A stretch of DNA of 29,045 nucleotides, taken from contig JAGQIY010001056.1 in assembly GCA_020430865.1 (NCBI GenBank), positions 1 to 29,045 of the forward strand, read 5' to 3'. The notes beneath the pieces were generated by a model. The model did no database searches. It was not told where the DNA came from and saw only the letters and a program-made list of their open reading frames with translations. How positions within the stretch are numbered: the first letter of the stretch is position 1; each line of letters opens with the position of its first letter. Shown in pieces: positions 21,494-29,045 of the stretch. A program made the translations under genes and the position numbers. The DNA comes from Myxococcales bacterium. GTDB taxonomy: Bacteria > Myxococcota > Polyangia > Polyangiales > Polyangiaceae.

Positions 21494-24307
21494 ATGATCT
21501 GGGCAGTGCGCGGCGGGGAAGTGCGCTCGTCGAAGGCGATCACGGCGAGTGGACACATCAGACGGCTGACGCTCGGCTGGAGCATCCTCGCCGGATTGGC
21601 GATCGCCTGCTCCAGCGCCCAGGACACCGAGCCCAGCGAGAACTCGCGTGAGGCGGTCATCGCGGACTCCGAGGCCACCGGGGTGTTCGGTCAGCTCGGA
21701 GCCTTCGACACGGCCACGTTCAACAAGGGCGGCCGCTCGGCGGATAGCCTGGCTGCACCATTCGCGATCAGCCTGGCTGACGATGACAGCCTGTTCGTGG
21801 CAGACACCAACAACTCTCGGGTCCTGCATTTCCCTGCAGGAACGACCACCGCGGACCGAGTGTACGGCCAGGGCGGAGACTTCAGCCTGGGCCTGGAGAA
21901 CAACGGTGGCGTCTCGGCCGATTCGCTCCGGTTCCCCCAGGGTGTCGCCTACTTCGCCGGAGCCGGCGCGGAGCCCGCGGGGCTCTTCGTGGCGGACACT
22001 CAGAACCACCGCGTGCTCTTCTTCGATGGCGACGCGATCACCGCGACGCGAGTGATCGGTCAGACCGACTTCAGCGGGACCTCGCCTGACGTCGCCGTGG
22101 ACCGTCTGAATCAGCCGACCGGACTCGCCGTCTCGGCGACGGGCGAGCTCTACGTGGCTGATCGGGGAAACCATCGTGTCGTGCGGTTTCCGCCCGGCAG
22201 CAGCTCGGCAGACCGGGTCTGGGGGCAGCTCAGCTTCACGACCAACGTGGCCAACTATGGAGGCGTCGGACCCACGACGCTGAACGGTCCCGCGGGGGTC
22301 GCTCTGGACGGCTCGGGGTCGCTCTTCGTGGCGGACACGGTCAACCGGCGGGTGCTGCGGTTCCCCGTCTCGAGCGCCACGGCCGACGCCGTGTGGGGGC
22401 AGGCGAACTTCACCTCGAGCGCATCCGGCGTCAGTGCCAACCGGTTCAGCTATCCCCAGGGTGTGCTGAGCGTGCCCGGTGAGATCTGGGTGTCGGACTC
22501 GCTGAACCATCGCGTCTTGCGTTTCTCCACGGCAACCAGTGGTTCATCAGCCACCCAAGTGCTTGGCCAGCTCGGTGCGTTCGACACCGGGACCTCGAAC
22601 AAGGGCGGGCTCAGCGCGAGGTCTCTGCGCACCCCCGTGGGTTTGGGGGTGAGCAGCGATGGCACGCTCTTCATCGCCGATTCCTCCAACCATCGCAGCC
22701 TGAGCTACGCGGTCTCCTGCGCCACCGTGGGCTGCGACGACGGGAACCCCTGCACCGACGACGTGTGCGAGACCAGCGGCACCTGCAGCCACCAGGTAGC
22801 GCAGACGCCACCCGACCTGTGTCTGGGGTTCGCCTGTGACGCGACCACCAAGCACTGCAAGACGACATGCAGCGGCTCTGCGGACTGCGCAGCGACCTAC
22901 GAGTGCATCGCAGGTCGCTGCACCAAGAGCTGCGCTGCCCCCGCAGACTGTCTCGGAGGTACCTGCAGCGACGGCTACTGCTGCGACGTCGCCTGCTCTG
23001 GCAGCTGCCAGGCCTGCGACGTCAGTGGAAGCGAAGGCACGTGCAGCGTCGCCGTCGTCGGCACCGATCCGAAGGACGAGTGTCTGGGCTATGGCTGCGA
23101 CGGGAGCGGCAGCTGCCGCAGCGCACAGTGCAGCAGCGACGCCGACTGCCAGAGCGGCTTCCACTGCGTGGGCAGCGTCTGCACGCGGGACTGCAGCGAA
23201 GACTCCGAGTGCGCAGGTCGACGCTGCGTCGATGGGACCTGTTGCGGGGAAGACAGCTGTCCCAGCGGCGCTACGTGCAACTACGACGCCGCGCACGCCG
23301 GCAGCTGCATCAAGGCGCTGGGCAGCGAGTGCACCAGCGCGAGTGAGTGCGGCTCCGGTCTCTGCGTCGATGGCGTGTGCTGTGACTCCGACTGCCAGGG
23401 GGGCTGCAAGAGCTGCAAGATCTCCGGCAAGCGCGGGACGTGCAGCTTCATCCCCGAGGGTCTGGATCCCGACGAGGAGTGCCCGACCGACGCGCCGTTG
23501 TGCGGTGGGTTCTGTGACGGCGCTGGTGGCTGTCAGCTCGTCAGCGCGGGGACGGAGTGCCGCCAGGCGCGCTGTGAGAACGGCCTGTTGTTCGAGCCGG
23601 CCGAGTGCGTTGGCGACGGCAGCGCTTGCCCTGCGAGCGCGTCTGCGCCGTGCCCCGGCGCCTACGGTTGCGAGCTCGACGGTCGCCGCTGTCGCACGAC
23701 CTGCACCGAGAGCTTCCACTGCGCGCCTGGCGCCACCTGCTCCGGGGGCGAGTGCCGGGCAAGCGGAGCGACCCAGTGCACGGCTGACGCTCAGTGTGGC
23801 TCCGGCTTCTGCGTCGATGGGTACTGCTGCAACTCCCGTTGCGATGGTGAGTGTCGCTCGTGCGCCTTGAGCGGGACCGAGGGCGTCTGCTCCTATGTCC
23901 CGACTGGTCAGGACCCGGATCAGGAGTGCGGTGCTGGCGTGTGTGGTGCGAAGTGTGACGGGGCTGGTCAGTGCCTCGGTGGTTCTGCGGGGAAACGTTG
24001 CGCTGCGGCGACCTGCGCGGGGAGCGGCGTGCTGCTCGAGTCCTCGCAGTGCGTCGATGGTAGCGACGAGTGCCCCGCCCGCGTTCAGGTCAGCTGCGGG
24101 GCTGGAAGCTGCCGAAACGCGGCCTGCACCCTGCGCTGCGCGGCGGCCTCTGATTGCGCCGATGGGGCAGAGTGCTCTGGCGGCGAGTGCCGCTTCCCTG
24201 CCACCGACGCCGGTTGCGGCTGCCGTACGAGGCCCGCCTCGCCTCGCGCTTCCTGGCTGCTGCTCGGTGCTCTCGTAGCGCTGCGGCGTCGTCGTCGTCG
24301 AGCATGA
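21494..24307 (+). CDS. NHL-repeat beta-propeller / cysteine-rich protein with MYXO-CTERM sorting signal
   Basis: The product has 937 aa. The N-terminus carries a long signal sequence ending LAGLAIACSS. Residues ~55-400 hold six NHL-type propeller blades, each with a form of VADxxNHRVLRF. The first and last blades share GQLGAFDTxTxNKGG, as expected when blades close a ring. Residues ~405-905 are Cys-rich. At least three long repeats of the type CVDGxCC...C..C..C..SG..GxCS...G.DP..EC...C alternate with shorter Dickkopf-like units. The C-terminus (~907-937) is a textbook MYXO-CTERM signal: GCGCR, a hydrophobic helix (SWLLLGALVAL) and RRRRRR. Known biology says such proteins are cut and anchored at the outer surface by a myxosortase. 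The stop codon overlaps the next gene's start (ATGA), so translation is coupled. Confidence 0.93.
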   Translation: MIWAVRGGEVRSSKAITASGHIRRLTLGWSILAGLAIACSSAQDTEPSENSREAVIADSEATGVFGQLGAFDTATFNKGGRSADSLAAPFAISLADDDSLFVADTNNSRVLHFPAGTTTADRVYGQGGDFSLGLENNGGVSADSLRFPQGVAYFAGAGAEPAGLFVADTQNHRVLFFDGDAITATRVIGQTDFSGTSPDVAVDRLNQPTGLAVSATGELYVADRGNHRVVRFPPGSSSADRVWGQLSFTTNVANYGGVGPTTLNGPAGVALDGSGSLFVADTVNRRVLRFPVSSATADAVWGQANFTSSASGVSANRFSYPQGVLSVPGEIWVSDSLNHRVLRFSTATSGSSATQVLGQLGAFDTGTSNKGGLSARSLRTPVGLGVSSDGTLFIADSSNHRSLSYAVSCATVGCDDGNPCTDDVCETSGTCSHQVAQTPPDLCLGFACDATTKHCKTTCSGSADCAATYECIAGRCTKSCAAPADCLGGTCSDGYCCDVACSGSCQACDVSGSEGTCSVAVVGTDPKDECLGYGCDGSGSCRSAQCSSDADCQSGFHCVGSVCTRDCSEDSECAGRRCVDGTCCGEDSCPSGATCNYDAAHAGSCIKALGSECTSASECGSGLCVDGVCCDSDCQGGCKSCKISGKRGTCSFIPEGLDPDEECPTDAPLCGGFCDGAGGCQLVSAGTECRQARCENGLLFEPAECVGDGSACPASASAPCPGAYGCELDGRRCRTTCTESFHCAPGATCSGGECRASGATQCTADAQCGSGFCVDGYCCNSRCDGECRSCALSGTEGVCSYVPTGQDPDQECGAGVCGAKCDGAGQCLGGSAGKRCAAATCAGSGVLLESSQCVDGSDECPARVQVSCGAGSCRNAACTLRCAAASDCADGAECSGGECRFPATDAGCGCRTRPASPRASWLLLGALVALRRRRRRA

Positions 24308-25233
24308 CTCCACACGGCTTCAACCGTCTCGCGGCGCTGGCTTACCTGGCGCTCCTGATCGGGTTGGTCGTCGCCCGACGAGAGCCTCCGGAGGAGGCCG
24401 CGCTTCCCGAGCCGATCACCGCCCTGCCAGAGAACTCGGCGGTGGTGCTCACCGTCGATCTCGAGCGCCTGAGAGCGACGGAGCTCGGGCGCCAGCTGCT
24501 CAGCCAATCCAGCGACACCGCGCTGCCGGCGGCGGCTGGCTGCCAGAGCCTGTTGCAGCGCGCCGACCGCCTCGCGGGTGCCATGCCGCGCCTCGAACAC
24601 GCAGAGGATCTCGGGGTCTTGGGGGTGGCGTTCAGTGGGCGTTTCGAGCGCAGCGAGATCCAGGGCTGCGTGCGTCGCTCGCTCGAAGAGCGGGGCCTGG
24701 CACCGAGCATCGAGCAGGAATCGGGCTTCACCTGGTTCGGTTCCACGGAGGAGCACGCCGGAGCTCTCGCGCTGCGTGACGATGGCCTGTTGCTAGGTGC
24801 CCCCAGGAGCTACCTCCACAGCATGATCGCCGCCGCGAATCGCGTGGCGCCCAACGTGCGCAAGTCGGATCAACACCGCCTGCTGCGAGAGCTGGTTGGA
24901 GTGAATGGAACGCTGCTCCTCAGCGCGGTGTGGGACATGCCGTGGTTTCCGGGGGTGAGGGCAGCGGCGCTGAGGGCTGACTTCAGTCCGAGGCTACGCG
25001 TGGAGCTTGCGCTGCGCTGCGACGACGAGCTGCGTTGTGCCGCCCTCGCCGCTCGCCTTCGCGGACTGGAAGACGAACCCATGTTGAAACTCGCGGGTTT
25101 GGCCTTGCCGCGCGGTTCTCTGCAGGTCGAGGACCTGGACGGCTTGGTGCGAGGCAGCCTGGATGTTCAGGTGTCCGAGGCGCGTCCTCTGCTCCGGCAG
25201 GCGTTCGCTTTGCTCTACGCGCCTGGGCGGTAG
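24304..25233 (+). CDS. Membrane-anchored extracytoplasmic protein of unknown function
   Basis: The start at ATG 24304 overlaps the previous stop by ATGA; the open frame reaches back to 24154, but that part lies wholly inside the preceding gene. The product has 309 aa. An N-terminal hydrophobic span (LAALAYLALLIGLVV, ~8-24) without a clear cleavage site suggests an anchor. The rest is soluble, with ENSAVVLTVDLERLRATELG (~44-63) and SAVWDMPWFPGV (~205-216). The repeated beta-alpha pattern resembles bacterial proteins that measure per-subunit quantities, but I cannot name the family. Two Cys pairs (GCQS...QGCV, RCDDELRCAA) could form disulfides. Coupling to the MYXO-CTERM protein suggests a shared surface or export role. 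Confidence 0.75.
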   Translation: MTPHGFNRLAALAYLALLIGLVVARREPPEEAALPEPITALPENSAVVLTVDLERLRATELGRQLLSQSSDTALPAAAGCQSLLQRADRLAGAMPRLEHAEDLGVLGVAFSGRFERSEIQGCVRRSLEERGLAPSIEQESGFTWFGSTEEHAGALALRDDGLLLGAPRSYLHSMIAAANRVAPNVRKSDQHRLLRELVGVNGTLLLSAVWDMPWFPGVRAAALRADFSPRLRVELALRCDDELRCAALAARLRGLEDEPMLKLAGLALPRGSLQVEDLDGLVRGSLDVQVSEARPLLRQAFALLYAPGR

Positions 25234-25337
25234 GCGGCGCACCCACACCGAGGCCAGCGGCAAAACTTGAAGCCTCAACGAAATAGCTGCTCGGATCCTC
25301 CCGTTGCCCAGGCCTGAGGGAAAACGATCGGCTAAGC

Positions 25338-25348
25338 TATCCATCGCC
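25338..25348 (+). promoter_or_regulatory. -10-like box directly before the VWA lipoprotein start
   Basis: TATCCA (25338-25343) ends 5 nt before ATG 25349. CTGAGG at 25314-25319 could be a -35 with an 18-nt spacer. No Shine-Dalgarno is present. This is a weaker version of the layout before 15388 and 21494. Confidence 0.35.
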
Positions 25349-26632
25349 ATGGCGAACCGTATAACCCCGCGGAAACAGAAGGTCACCCAGTCGGCGAGTC
25401 GGGCGCAGCGGCGCTTCTCCAACGGCTTGCGTTGGTCAGTTGGGCTGTCTGTGGCGCTGGTGGCCCTGACTCAGGTCGGTGCCTGTAGCCCGTCTGGAGG
25501 GTCTCCCAGGCAGGTGGGCGACGACGGCGGATCCGGCAACTCTGGCGGCAGCGGAACCGGGGGCTTCATCAACGGGGGCAATGGCGGCACGAGCAACGGC
25601 GGGGACGGCTTCGGCGGTTCGCTGATCGATGGGGGCGGCGCGAACGGTGGGTCCGGGGGCCAGGACGCCTGCGCTTCGGATACCTACGGGGGAAAGCAGC
25701 TGCCACTCGACATGTACATCGTGCTCGATCGCTCGGGATCGATGGACGGAACCAGCTGGGACGCTGTGAAGAGCGCCATCACCACCTTCGTGCAGTCGCC
25801 GGACAGCGACGGCATCGGCGTGGGGATGCAGTTCTTCCCCGTGGACGGCCCCGCCTGTCCGCTGTTCCCTCCCTGCGACACGGTACCTGGATGCACCCAA
25901 GTGCTCTTCGCCTGCGAGGCTTCGGCTTGTGATCCCAACGACTACCTGCCGCCGGCGGTGAACCTCGCGCCGCTGCCAGGTGTCGCGTCGCAGATCGTGA
26001 ACAAGATCAACAACACCACGCCCAACGGAGGCACGCCCACCATGCCTGCGCTCCAGAGCGCCGCGCAGGCGATGACCAGCTACGCCGCTCAAAACCCGAC
26101 CCACAAGGTGATCATCGTGCTGGCGAGCGACGGTGCCCCGACGGACTGCGAGACGGACATCAACAAGATCGCGAGCGTGGCGGCTGCTGCGGCGGCGTCC
26201 AATCCACCGGTGCTCACGTACACGATCGGCATCGGAGACATCGCGGCGCTGGACACGATCGCCGCCGCCGGCGGCAGCCAGAAGGCCATCGTCGTCGACA
26301 CCGCGCAGGGCGGTCAGGACTTCCTCGACGCCATGAACGAGATCCGGGGGCAAGCGCTGGGCTGTGAGTACCTCATGCCGACGCCCAGCGAAGGCGACGC
26401 GGATCCCGACAAACTGAACGTGCGCTACACACCCGATGGATCCGCCGAGGAGGTGATTCCGCGCGTAAGCGATGCGAGTCAGTGCCAGGGTCAGGCTGGC
26501 TGGTACTACGACGACCCCGCGAACCCTTCCAAGATCATCCTCTGTCCATCCTCGTGCGACCGCGTGAAGAACCTCGGAGGTTCCGTCAACATCGAGCTCG
26601 GCTGCGAGCAGATCGTGGCGCCCCCGCGCTGA
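25349..26632 (+). CDS. VWA-domain surface lipoprotein
   Basis: The product has 427 aa from ATG 25349; the frame is open from 25304. A lipoprotein signal peptide (SVGLSVALVALTQVGAC, lipidated Cys C46) is followed by ~60 residues of Gly/Ser/Asn/Asp tether. A von Willebrand factor type A domain follows (~118-320) with a complete MIDAS metal site: DRSGSM (127-132), a Thr in NGGTPTMP and the Asp of VLASDGAPTDCE. The last ~100 residues include several Cys (SQCQGQAGWYYDD, ILCPSSCDRVK, ELGCEQ) and probably form a disulfide-bonded cap. VWA domains of this kind bind protein ligands through a Mg/Mn ion, so adhesion or assembly at the cell surface is likely. The gene stands alone and converges with the LysR gene. 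Confidence 0.9.
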   Translation: MANRITPRKQKVTQSASRAQRRFSNGLRWSVGLSVALVALTQVGACSPSGGSPRQVGDDGGSGNSGGSGTGGFINGGNGGTSNGGDGFGGSLIDGGGANGGSGGQDACASDTYGGKQLPLDMYIVLDRSGSMDGTSWDAVKSAITTFVQSPDSDGIGVGMQFFPVDGPACPLFPPCDTVPGCTQVLFACEASACDPNDYLPPAVNLAPLPGVASQIVNKINNTTPNGGTPTMPALQSAAQAMTSYAAQNPTHKVIIVLASDGAPTDCETDINKIASVAAAAAASNPPVLTYTIGIGDIAALDTIAAAGGSQKAIVVDTAQGGQDFLDAMNEIRGQALGCEYLMPTPSEGDADPDKLNVRYTPDGSAEEVIPRVSDASQCQGQAGWYYDDPANPSKIILCPSSCDRVKNLGGSVNIELGCEQIVAPPR

Positions 26633-26675
26633 CCAGCCGCTTGCCGAACCTGGGACCCGCCGCAAACCTGCCCGG

Positions 26676-27560
26676 CTACCAGCAGCGGGTCGCCGCAAGC
26701 TCCTCGGCGAGGCGCTCGGCCACCCGGCGGATCCGGGGCACATCCAGGGCGCTCTTCGCTGCGACCAGGTGCAGCGTGTTGGTGGCGTACTCCCCGAGAT
26801 CCAGCTCTAGCTCGACGAACATGTCCTGGCGTAGATAGCGGTGCTCGACGCGACCCAGGAAGATGCCGCCGACGCCTGCCTGTGCAGCCCGGAGCTGCAC
26901 CAGGTAGTCGTCGCTCGCGAAGACCGGGCGAAAATTGGGAATGAGCTCTGCCAGGATCGAGTTCGGTACCACTCGATCGAAGGGCGGTGCCCAGCCGACC
27001 CAGCCCACGTCTGCCAGGCCATAGCCCTCCGGGAGCTTCGCCGCGTACTCAGGGGTGGCCATCGCGGCCGTGTGGTGGGTGAGGGTGGCGAAGGAGAGCA
27101 AATCGCGCTGCGTGGGCGGCCTCCAGCGCAACGCAAGGTCCGCTTCCCGCCGCACCAGATCGGCGTAGTGCACGCTCGACAAGACGTGCAGCTGGAGCTC
27201 TGGCCAGCGCCTGGCAAGGTCGGCGGCGAACGGCGCCAAGAAACCATACGCCACACCAGGCGGAGCGGTGATACGCACCACCCCGGCGGGCTCCAGCTCT
27301 CGGCTCTCGGCTTGCAGTGCGAGCACACCCGCCCACTCCGCCATGCGTCGTGCGGGCTCCAGAAGCTCGCTGCCGCGGTCCGTGAGCCTCACCCCCTGAG
27401 CGCTACGATCGAACAAGGGGTAGCCGAGCAACCGCTCGAGGTCTGCCAGGTGGCGACTCACGGTTGGTTGCCCTAGGCGAAGCAGACGAGCGGCGCTGCT
27501 GATGCTGCCGCTCTCGGCGATTGCCAAGAAGGTCCGCACGTCCTCCCAAGGGATATCCAT
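26676..27560 (-). CDS. LysR-family transcriptional regulator
   Basis: The product has 294 aa from ATG 27560, a typical LysR length. The winged HTH lies at the N-terminus (VRTFLAIAESGSISSAARLL, then GQPTVSRHLADLERLLGYPL). The periplasmic-binding-like effector domain runs from ~90 (AGVVRITAPPGVAYGFLAPF) to the end. The type is close to the AaeR/CrgA subgroup, to judge from VRITAP and the FLAP-like segment. The gene is divergent from a metallo-beta-lactamase-fold hydrolase gene with only 64 nt between the start codons, which is the usual arrangement for a LysR regulator and its target. An inverted repeat overlaps its start codon. The co-inducer is unknown. Confidence 0.93.
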   Translation of the reverse strand: MDIPWEDVRTFLAIAESGSISSAARLLRLGQPTVSRHLADLERLLGYPLFDRSAQGVRLTDRGSELLEPARRMAEWAGVLALQAESRELEPAGVVRITAPPGVAYGFLAPFAADLARRWPELQLHVLSSVHYADLVRREADLALRWRPPTQRDLLSFATLTHHTAAMATPEYAAKLPEGYGLADVGWVGWAPPFDRVVPNSILAELIPNFRPVFASDDYLVQLRAAQAGVGGIFLGRVEHRYLRQDMFVELELDLGEYATNTLHLVAAKSALDVPRIRRVAERLAEELAATRCW

Positions 27561-27597
27561 TTATGGATAACGATATACAGATTTCGCGGGTTTGTAT
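27555..27597. promoter_or_regulatory. Candidate LysR binding sites in the divergent promoter region
   Basis: ATCCAT-tt-ATGGAT (27555-27568) is a perfect 6-bp inverted repeat covering the LysR start codon. ATACA (27575-27579) and TGTAT (27593-27597) form a second inverted repeat with 13 nt between the arms. The region is clearly more AT-rich than its surroundings. Binding to the first repeat would repress lysR, and the second sits where the hydrolase promoter should be. These roles are inferred from position only. Confidence 0.4.
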
Positions 27598-27624
27598 GTT
27601 CTCTTGGATAGCTAGGTTCCGCTC

Positions 27625-28608
27625 ATGACTCGTCGTCGTCGCCTCCTGCTGGGAGTGGTCACCGGACTCGCCCTGTTCTCTGCCACGCTGGCCGTGGTTG
27701 GCCTTCCAGCCTCCAGTCATCCCGCCGAGCCGGCGGATCTCGGCACCGTTCGCGCCGAGGCTGACCTGGTCCACGATCTGGAGCGCCCTGGACCAATCGA
27801 GTTCGAGACCGTGGTCGCCGCTGACTGGGAAGTTCCCCTGAGCGGTCTCTTGAACCTGGATGCTCCCGAGGCCAGGGCGGCGGGCCTCGAGGACCGGGAC
27901 GAGCCGATTCAGATCTTCTTCCATGTCGTACGGCACCCGACGTTCGGGCTCTTCGTGGTCGATACCGGCGTCGAGTGGGCGCTCGCCAATCAGCCGGAGT
28001 CCTCGCTGCTCGGTGGTCTGGTGGGTGACGTGATGCATCGCGAGCGCATCCGCGTGAAGCTCGACATGCGCACCTGGTTGGCCCGCCAGAACCAGCCGTT
28101 GCGCGGCGTCTTCCTGACCCACCTGCATACGGATCACATCGAGGGGTTGCCCGACGTTCCTCTCGACGTGCCGGTCTACGCTGGGCGTGGTGAGACCCAT
28201 GGAAGAGAGTTCTCCCACGCGTTCACCGCGAGCATCACGGATCAGGCTCTGGCTGGGCACCCGGCCGTCCGTGAGTGGAAATTCCCTGCGGATACGAGAG
28301 GTGTCGTGGACGTGTTTGGCGACGGGAGCTTCTGGGCCCTCCAGGTGCCCGGACACACCGCGGGGAGCACCGCCTACCTCGCTCGCACGACCACAGGACC
28401 CGTGCTGATGGTTGGAGACACCTGCCACACGGCGTGGGGCTGGGTGCACGGGGTCGAGCCAGGGTCCTTCACGTCCGATCAAGTGGCAAACCGCAACAGC
28501 CTGCATTGGCTGAAGCAGCTGACCGCGCAGCACCCGACCATCCAGGTTCGGCTCGGGCACCAGTGGCTGACGGAGCAGTCGACCGCGGAGCTTCGGGGCG
28601 AGGACTGA
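27625..28608 (+). CDS. Exported metallo-beta-lactamase-fold hydrolase (lactonase-like)
   Basis: The product has 327 aa from ATG 27625, with TAGGTT 6 nt before the start. An Arg-rich start and hydrophobic segment (LLLGVVTGLALFSATLAVVG, ~7-26) export it or anchor it in the membrane. All zinc ligands of the MBL fold are present: H166-x-H168-x-D170-H171 (THLHTDHIEGL), H244 (VPGHTAGS), D265 (MVGDTCH) and H312 (LGHQW). This two-zinc set with the HxHxDH order is shared with N-acyl-homoserine lactonases such as AttM/AiiA, and with other small-molecule hydrolases; the sequence alone does not tell which substrate is used. The divergent LysR regulator suggests that expression is induced by a small molecule, possibly the substrate or product. 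Confidence 0.88.
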   Translation: MTRRRRLLLGVVTGLALFSATLAVVGLPASSHPAEPADLGTVRAEADLVHDLERPGPIEFETVVAADWEVPLSGLLNLDAPEARAAGLEDRDEPIQIFFHVVRHPTFGLFVVDTGVEWALANQPESSLLGGLVGDVMHRERIRVKLDMRTWLARQNQPLRGVFLTHLHTDHIEGLPDVPLDVPVYAGRGETHGREFSHAFTASITDQALAGHPAVREWKFPADTRGVVDVFGDGSFWALQVPGHTAGSTAYLARTTTGPVLMVGDTCHTAWGWVHGVEPGSFTSDQVANRNSLHWLKQLTAQHPTIQVRLGHQWLTEQSTAELRGED

Positions 28609-28682
28609 TGGAGCAGCGGCGCGCCTCACCCCCAACGAACGGGCAAGCGGCTCGCGGAGATCTGGCCCGGGGGAACGCAAAA

Positions 28683-28707
28683 CGGGAGGCCCTGTCCGGA
28701 CCTCCCG
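28683..28707 (-). terminator. Intrinsic terminator for the minus-strand gene
   Basis: CGGGAGG and CCTCCCG form a 7-bp perfect stem around an 11-nt loop. On the minus strand the stem is followed directly by TTTTG, giving a short Rho-independent terminator 26 nt past the stop of the gene at 28733. On the plus strand no T-run follows, so its effect on the hydrolase transcript would be weaker. Confidence 0.5.
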
Positions 28708-28732
28708 CTGCTCTCATGCTGCCCTGCGATGC

Positions 28733-29045
28733 TCAGCGCATCGAAGCGACGACCAGCTCTGCGCTCTCCGGTTCATCGAGATCGGTGGCGACGGCGTAGC
28801 CGACTCCTCGGCGCTCGACCGCGGCGATGGTGTAGCCGCGGCGCGAGCCCATGTAGACCGGCGTGTTGCGCACGACTCGCGGCTTGAAGATGTAGCGTAC
28901 GGGTACTCGCTCGGAGTCGTAGACGTAGACGGTCACGCGATGCCCGCCGAGCCGATAGCGGAATGAAGCTGCCTTTTGATTCCGTACGGGAACCACGCTA
29001 CCTCCCAGCCACTGAGCGCCGTAGTCCTGCAGTCCCTGAGGGACG
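28733..29045 (-). CDS. C-terminal part of a probable membrane anti-sigma factor (runs off right edge)
   Basis: The frame is open from the right edge to the TGA at 28733; a GTG at 28996 is internal and not the true start, because coding continues upstream (DYGAQWLGGS before it). About 103 residues are visible. They are beta-rich, with FRYRLGGHRVTVYVYDSERV, a Met/Arg segment (YMGSRRGYTIAAVERRGVGY) and the end AVATDLDEPESAELV. This matches my memory of the periplasmic C-terminal domain of zinc-finger-type anti-sigma factors in Proteobacteria and myxobacteria, where an intact N-terminal zinc-finger and a membrane span would lie outside the window. If so, its ECF sigma partner should be encoded just to the right. 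A terminator follows the stop. Confidence 0.5.
   Translation of the reverse strand, partial: VPQGLQDYGAQWLGGSVVPVRNQKAASFRYRLGGHRVTVYVYDSERVPVRYIFKPRVVRNTPVYMGSRRGYTIAAVERRGVGYAVATDLDEPESAELVVASMR

Noticed and set aside
22730..24200. Repeated Cys-coding stretches as a DNA-level repeat or recombination site
   Set aside because: Similarity is at the protein level, with diverged codons; it reflects disulfide-rich domain repeats.
22547..24313. 588-codon minus-strand open frame opposite the cysteine-rich protein
   Set aside because: It is Ala/Arg-rich with no domain pattern and is a typical shadow of a GC-rich, Cys/Gly-coding gene.
25436..26743. 435-codon minus-strand open frame opposite the VWA lipoprotein
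   Set aside because: The plus-strand frame has a lipobox and complete MIDAS site; the antisense product is Arg/Val-rich without motifs.

Overview
The window is GC-rich and looks like chromosomal DNA of a myxobacterium (Myxococcota, probably Polyangiales). The indicators are a protein ending in a MYXO-CTERM sorting signal, cysteine-rich surface proteins with Gly/Ser/Ala linkers, a Ser/Thr kinase with a long C-terminal region, an AgmX/PglI C-terminal domain protein, and many lipoproteins. I saw no rRNA, tRNA, CRISPR array, insertion sequence or phage gene. Genes are densely packed and the longest gene-free stretch is about 260 bases.

Layout. 1-842 (minus): the start of a lipoprotein gene that runs off the left edge, then a short tandem-LuxR regulator. 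945-5748 (plus): a transmembrane Ser/Thr kinase followed 4 nt later by an ECF-type sigma factor, then a cysteine-rich lipoprotein. 5735-7782 (minus): a two-span membrane protein of unknown role and a tandem-LuxR regulator with a sensor-like N-terminus. 8034-9260 (plus): a divergent paralogue of that regulator. 9271-14054 (plus): a likely lipid-metabolism cluster of promoter, perfect TetR-type operator, ferritin-like diiron protein, TetR regulator and two acyl-CoA dehydrogenase-like subunits. 14076-15125 (minus): an NlpC/P60-like cysteine hydrolase. 15388-18264 (plus): a secreted Lys/Glu-rich protein, an AgmX/PglI-domain membrane protein and a lipoprotein. 18292-21009: glutathione synthetase (minus) divergent from gamma-glutamyltransferase (plus). 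21090-26632 (plus): a small zinc-knuckle protein, an NHL/cysteine-rich MYXO-CTERM protein coupled to a membrane-anchored protein, and a VWA lipoprotein. 26676-28608: a LysR regulator (minus) divergent from an exported metallo-beta-lactamase-fold hydrolase (plus). 28733 to the right edge (minus): the C-terminal part of what resembles a membrane anti-sigma factor.

The most interesting unit is 9271-14054. The two acyl-CoA dehydrogenase genes have lost complementary halves of the family's cofactor and catalytic motifs. That is the pattern expected of an obligate heteromer, as in mycobacterial steroid-degrading FadE pairs. They lie downstream of a two-EXXH diiron protein and a TetR regulator, and a perfect 14-bp palindrome sits over the expected transcription start of the first gene. 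Two further themes run through the window. Three tandem-HTH LuxR paralogues lie within 9 kb, one without the sensor half. Several genes have a -10-like box 5-7 nt before the start codon and no Shine-Dalgarno, three of them with a shared CTGaCG-N17-TAtcCT layout, which suggests leaderless transcripts. Functional statements rest on motif reading by eye; no database search was possible.
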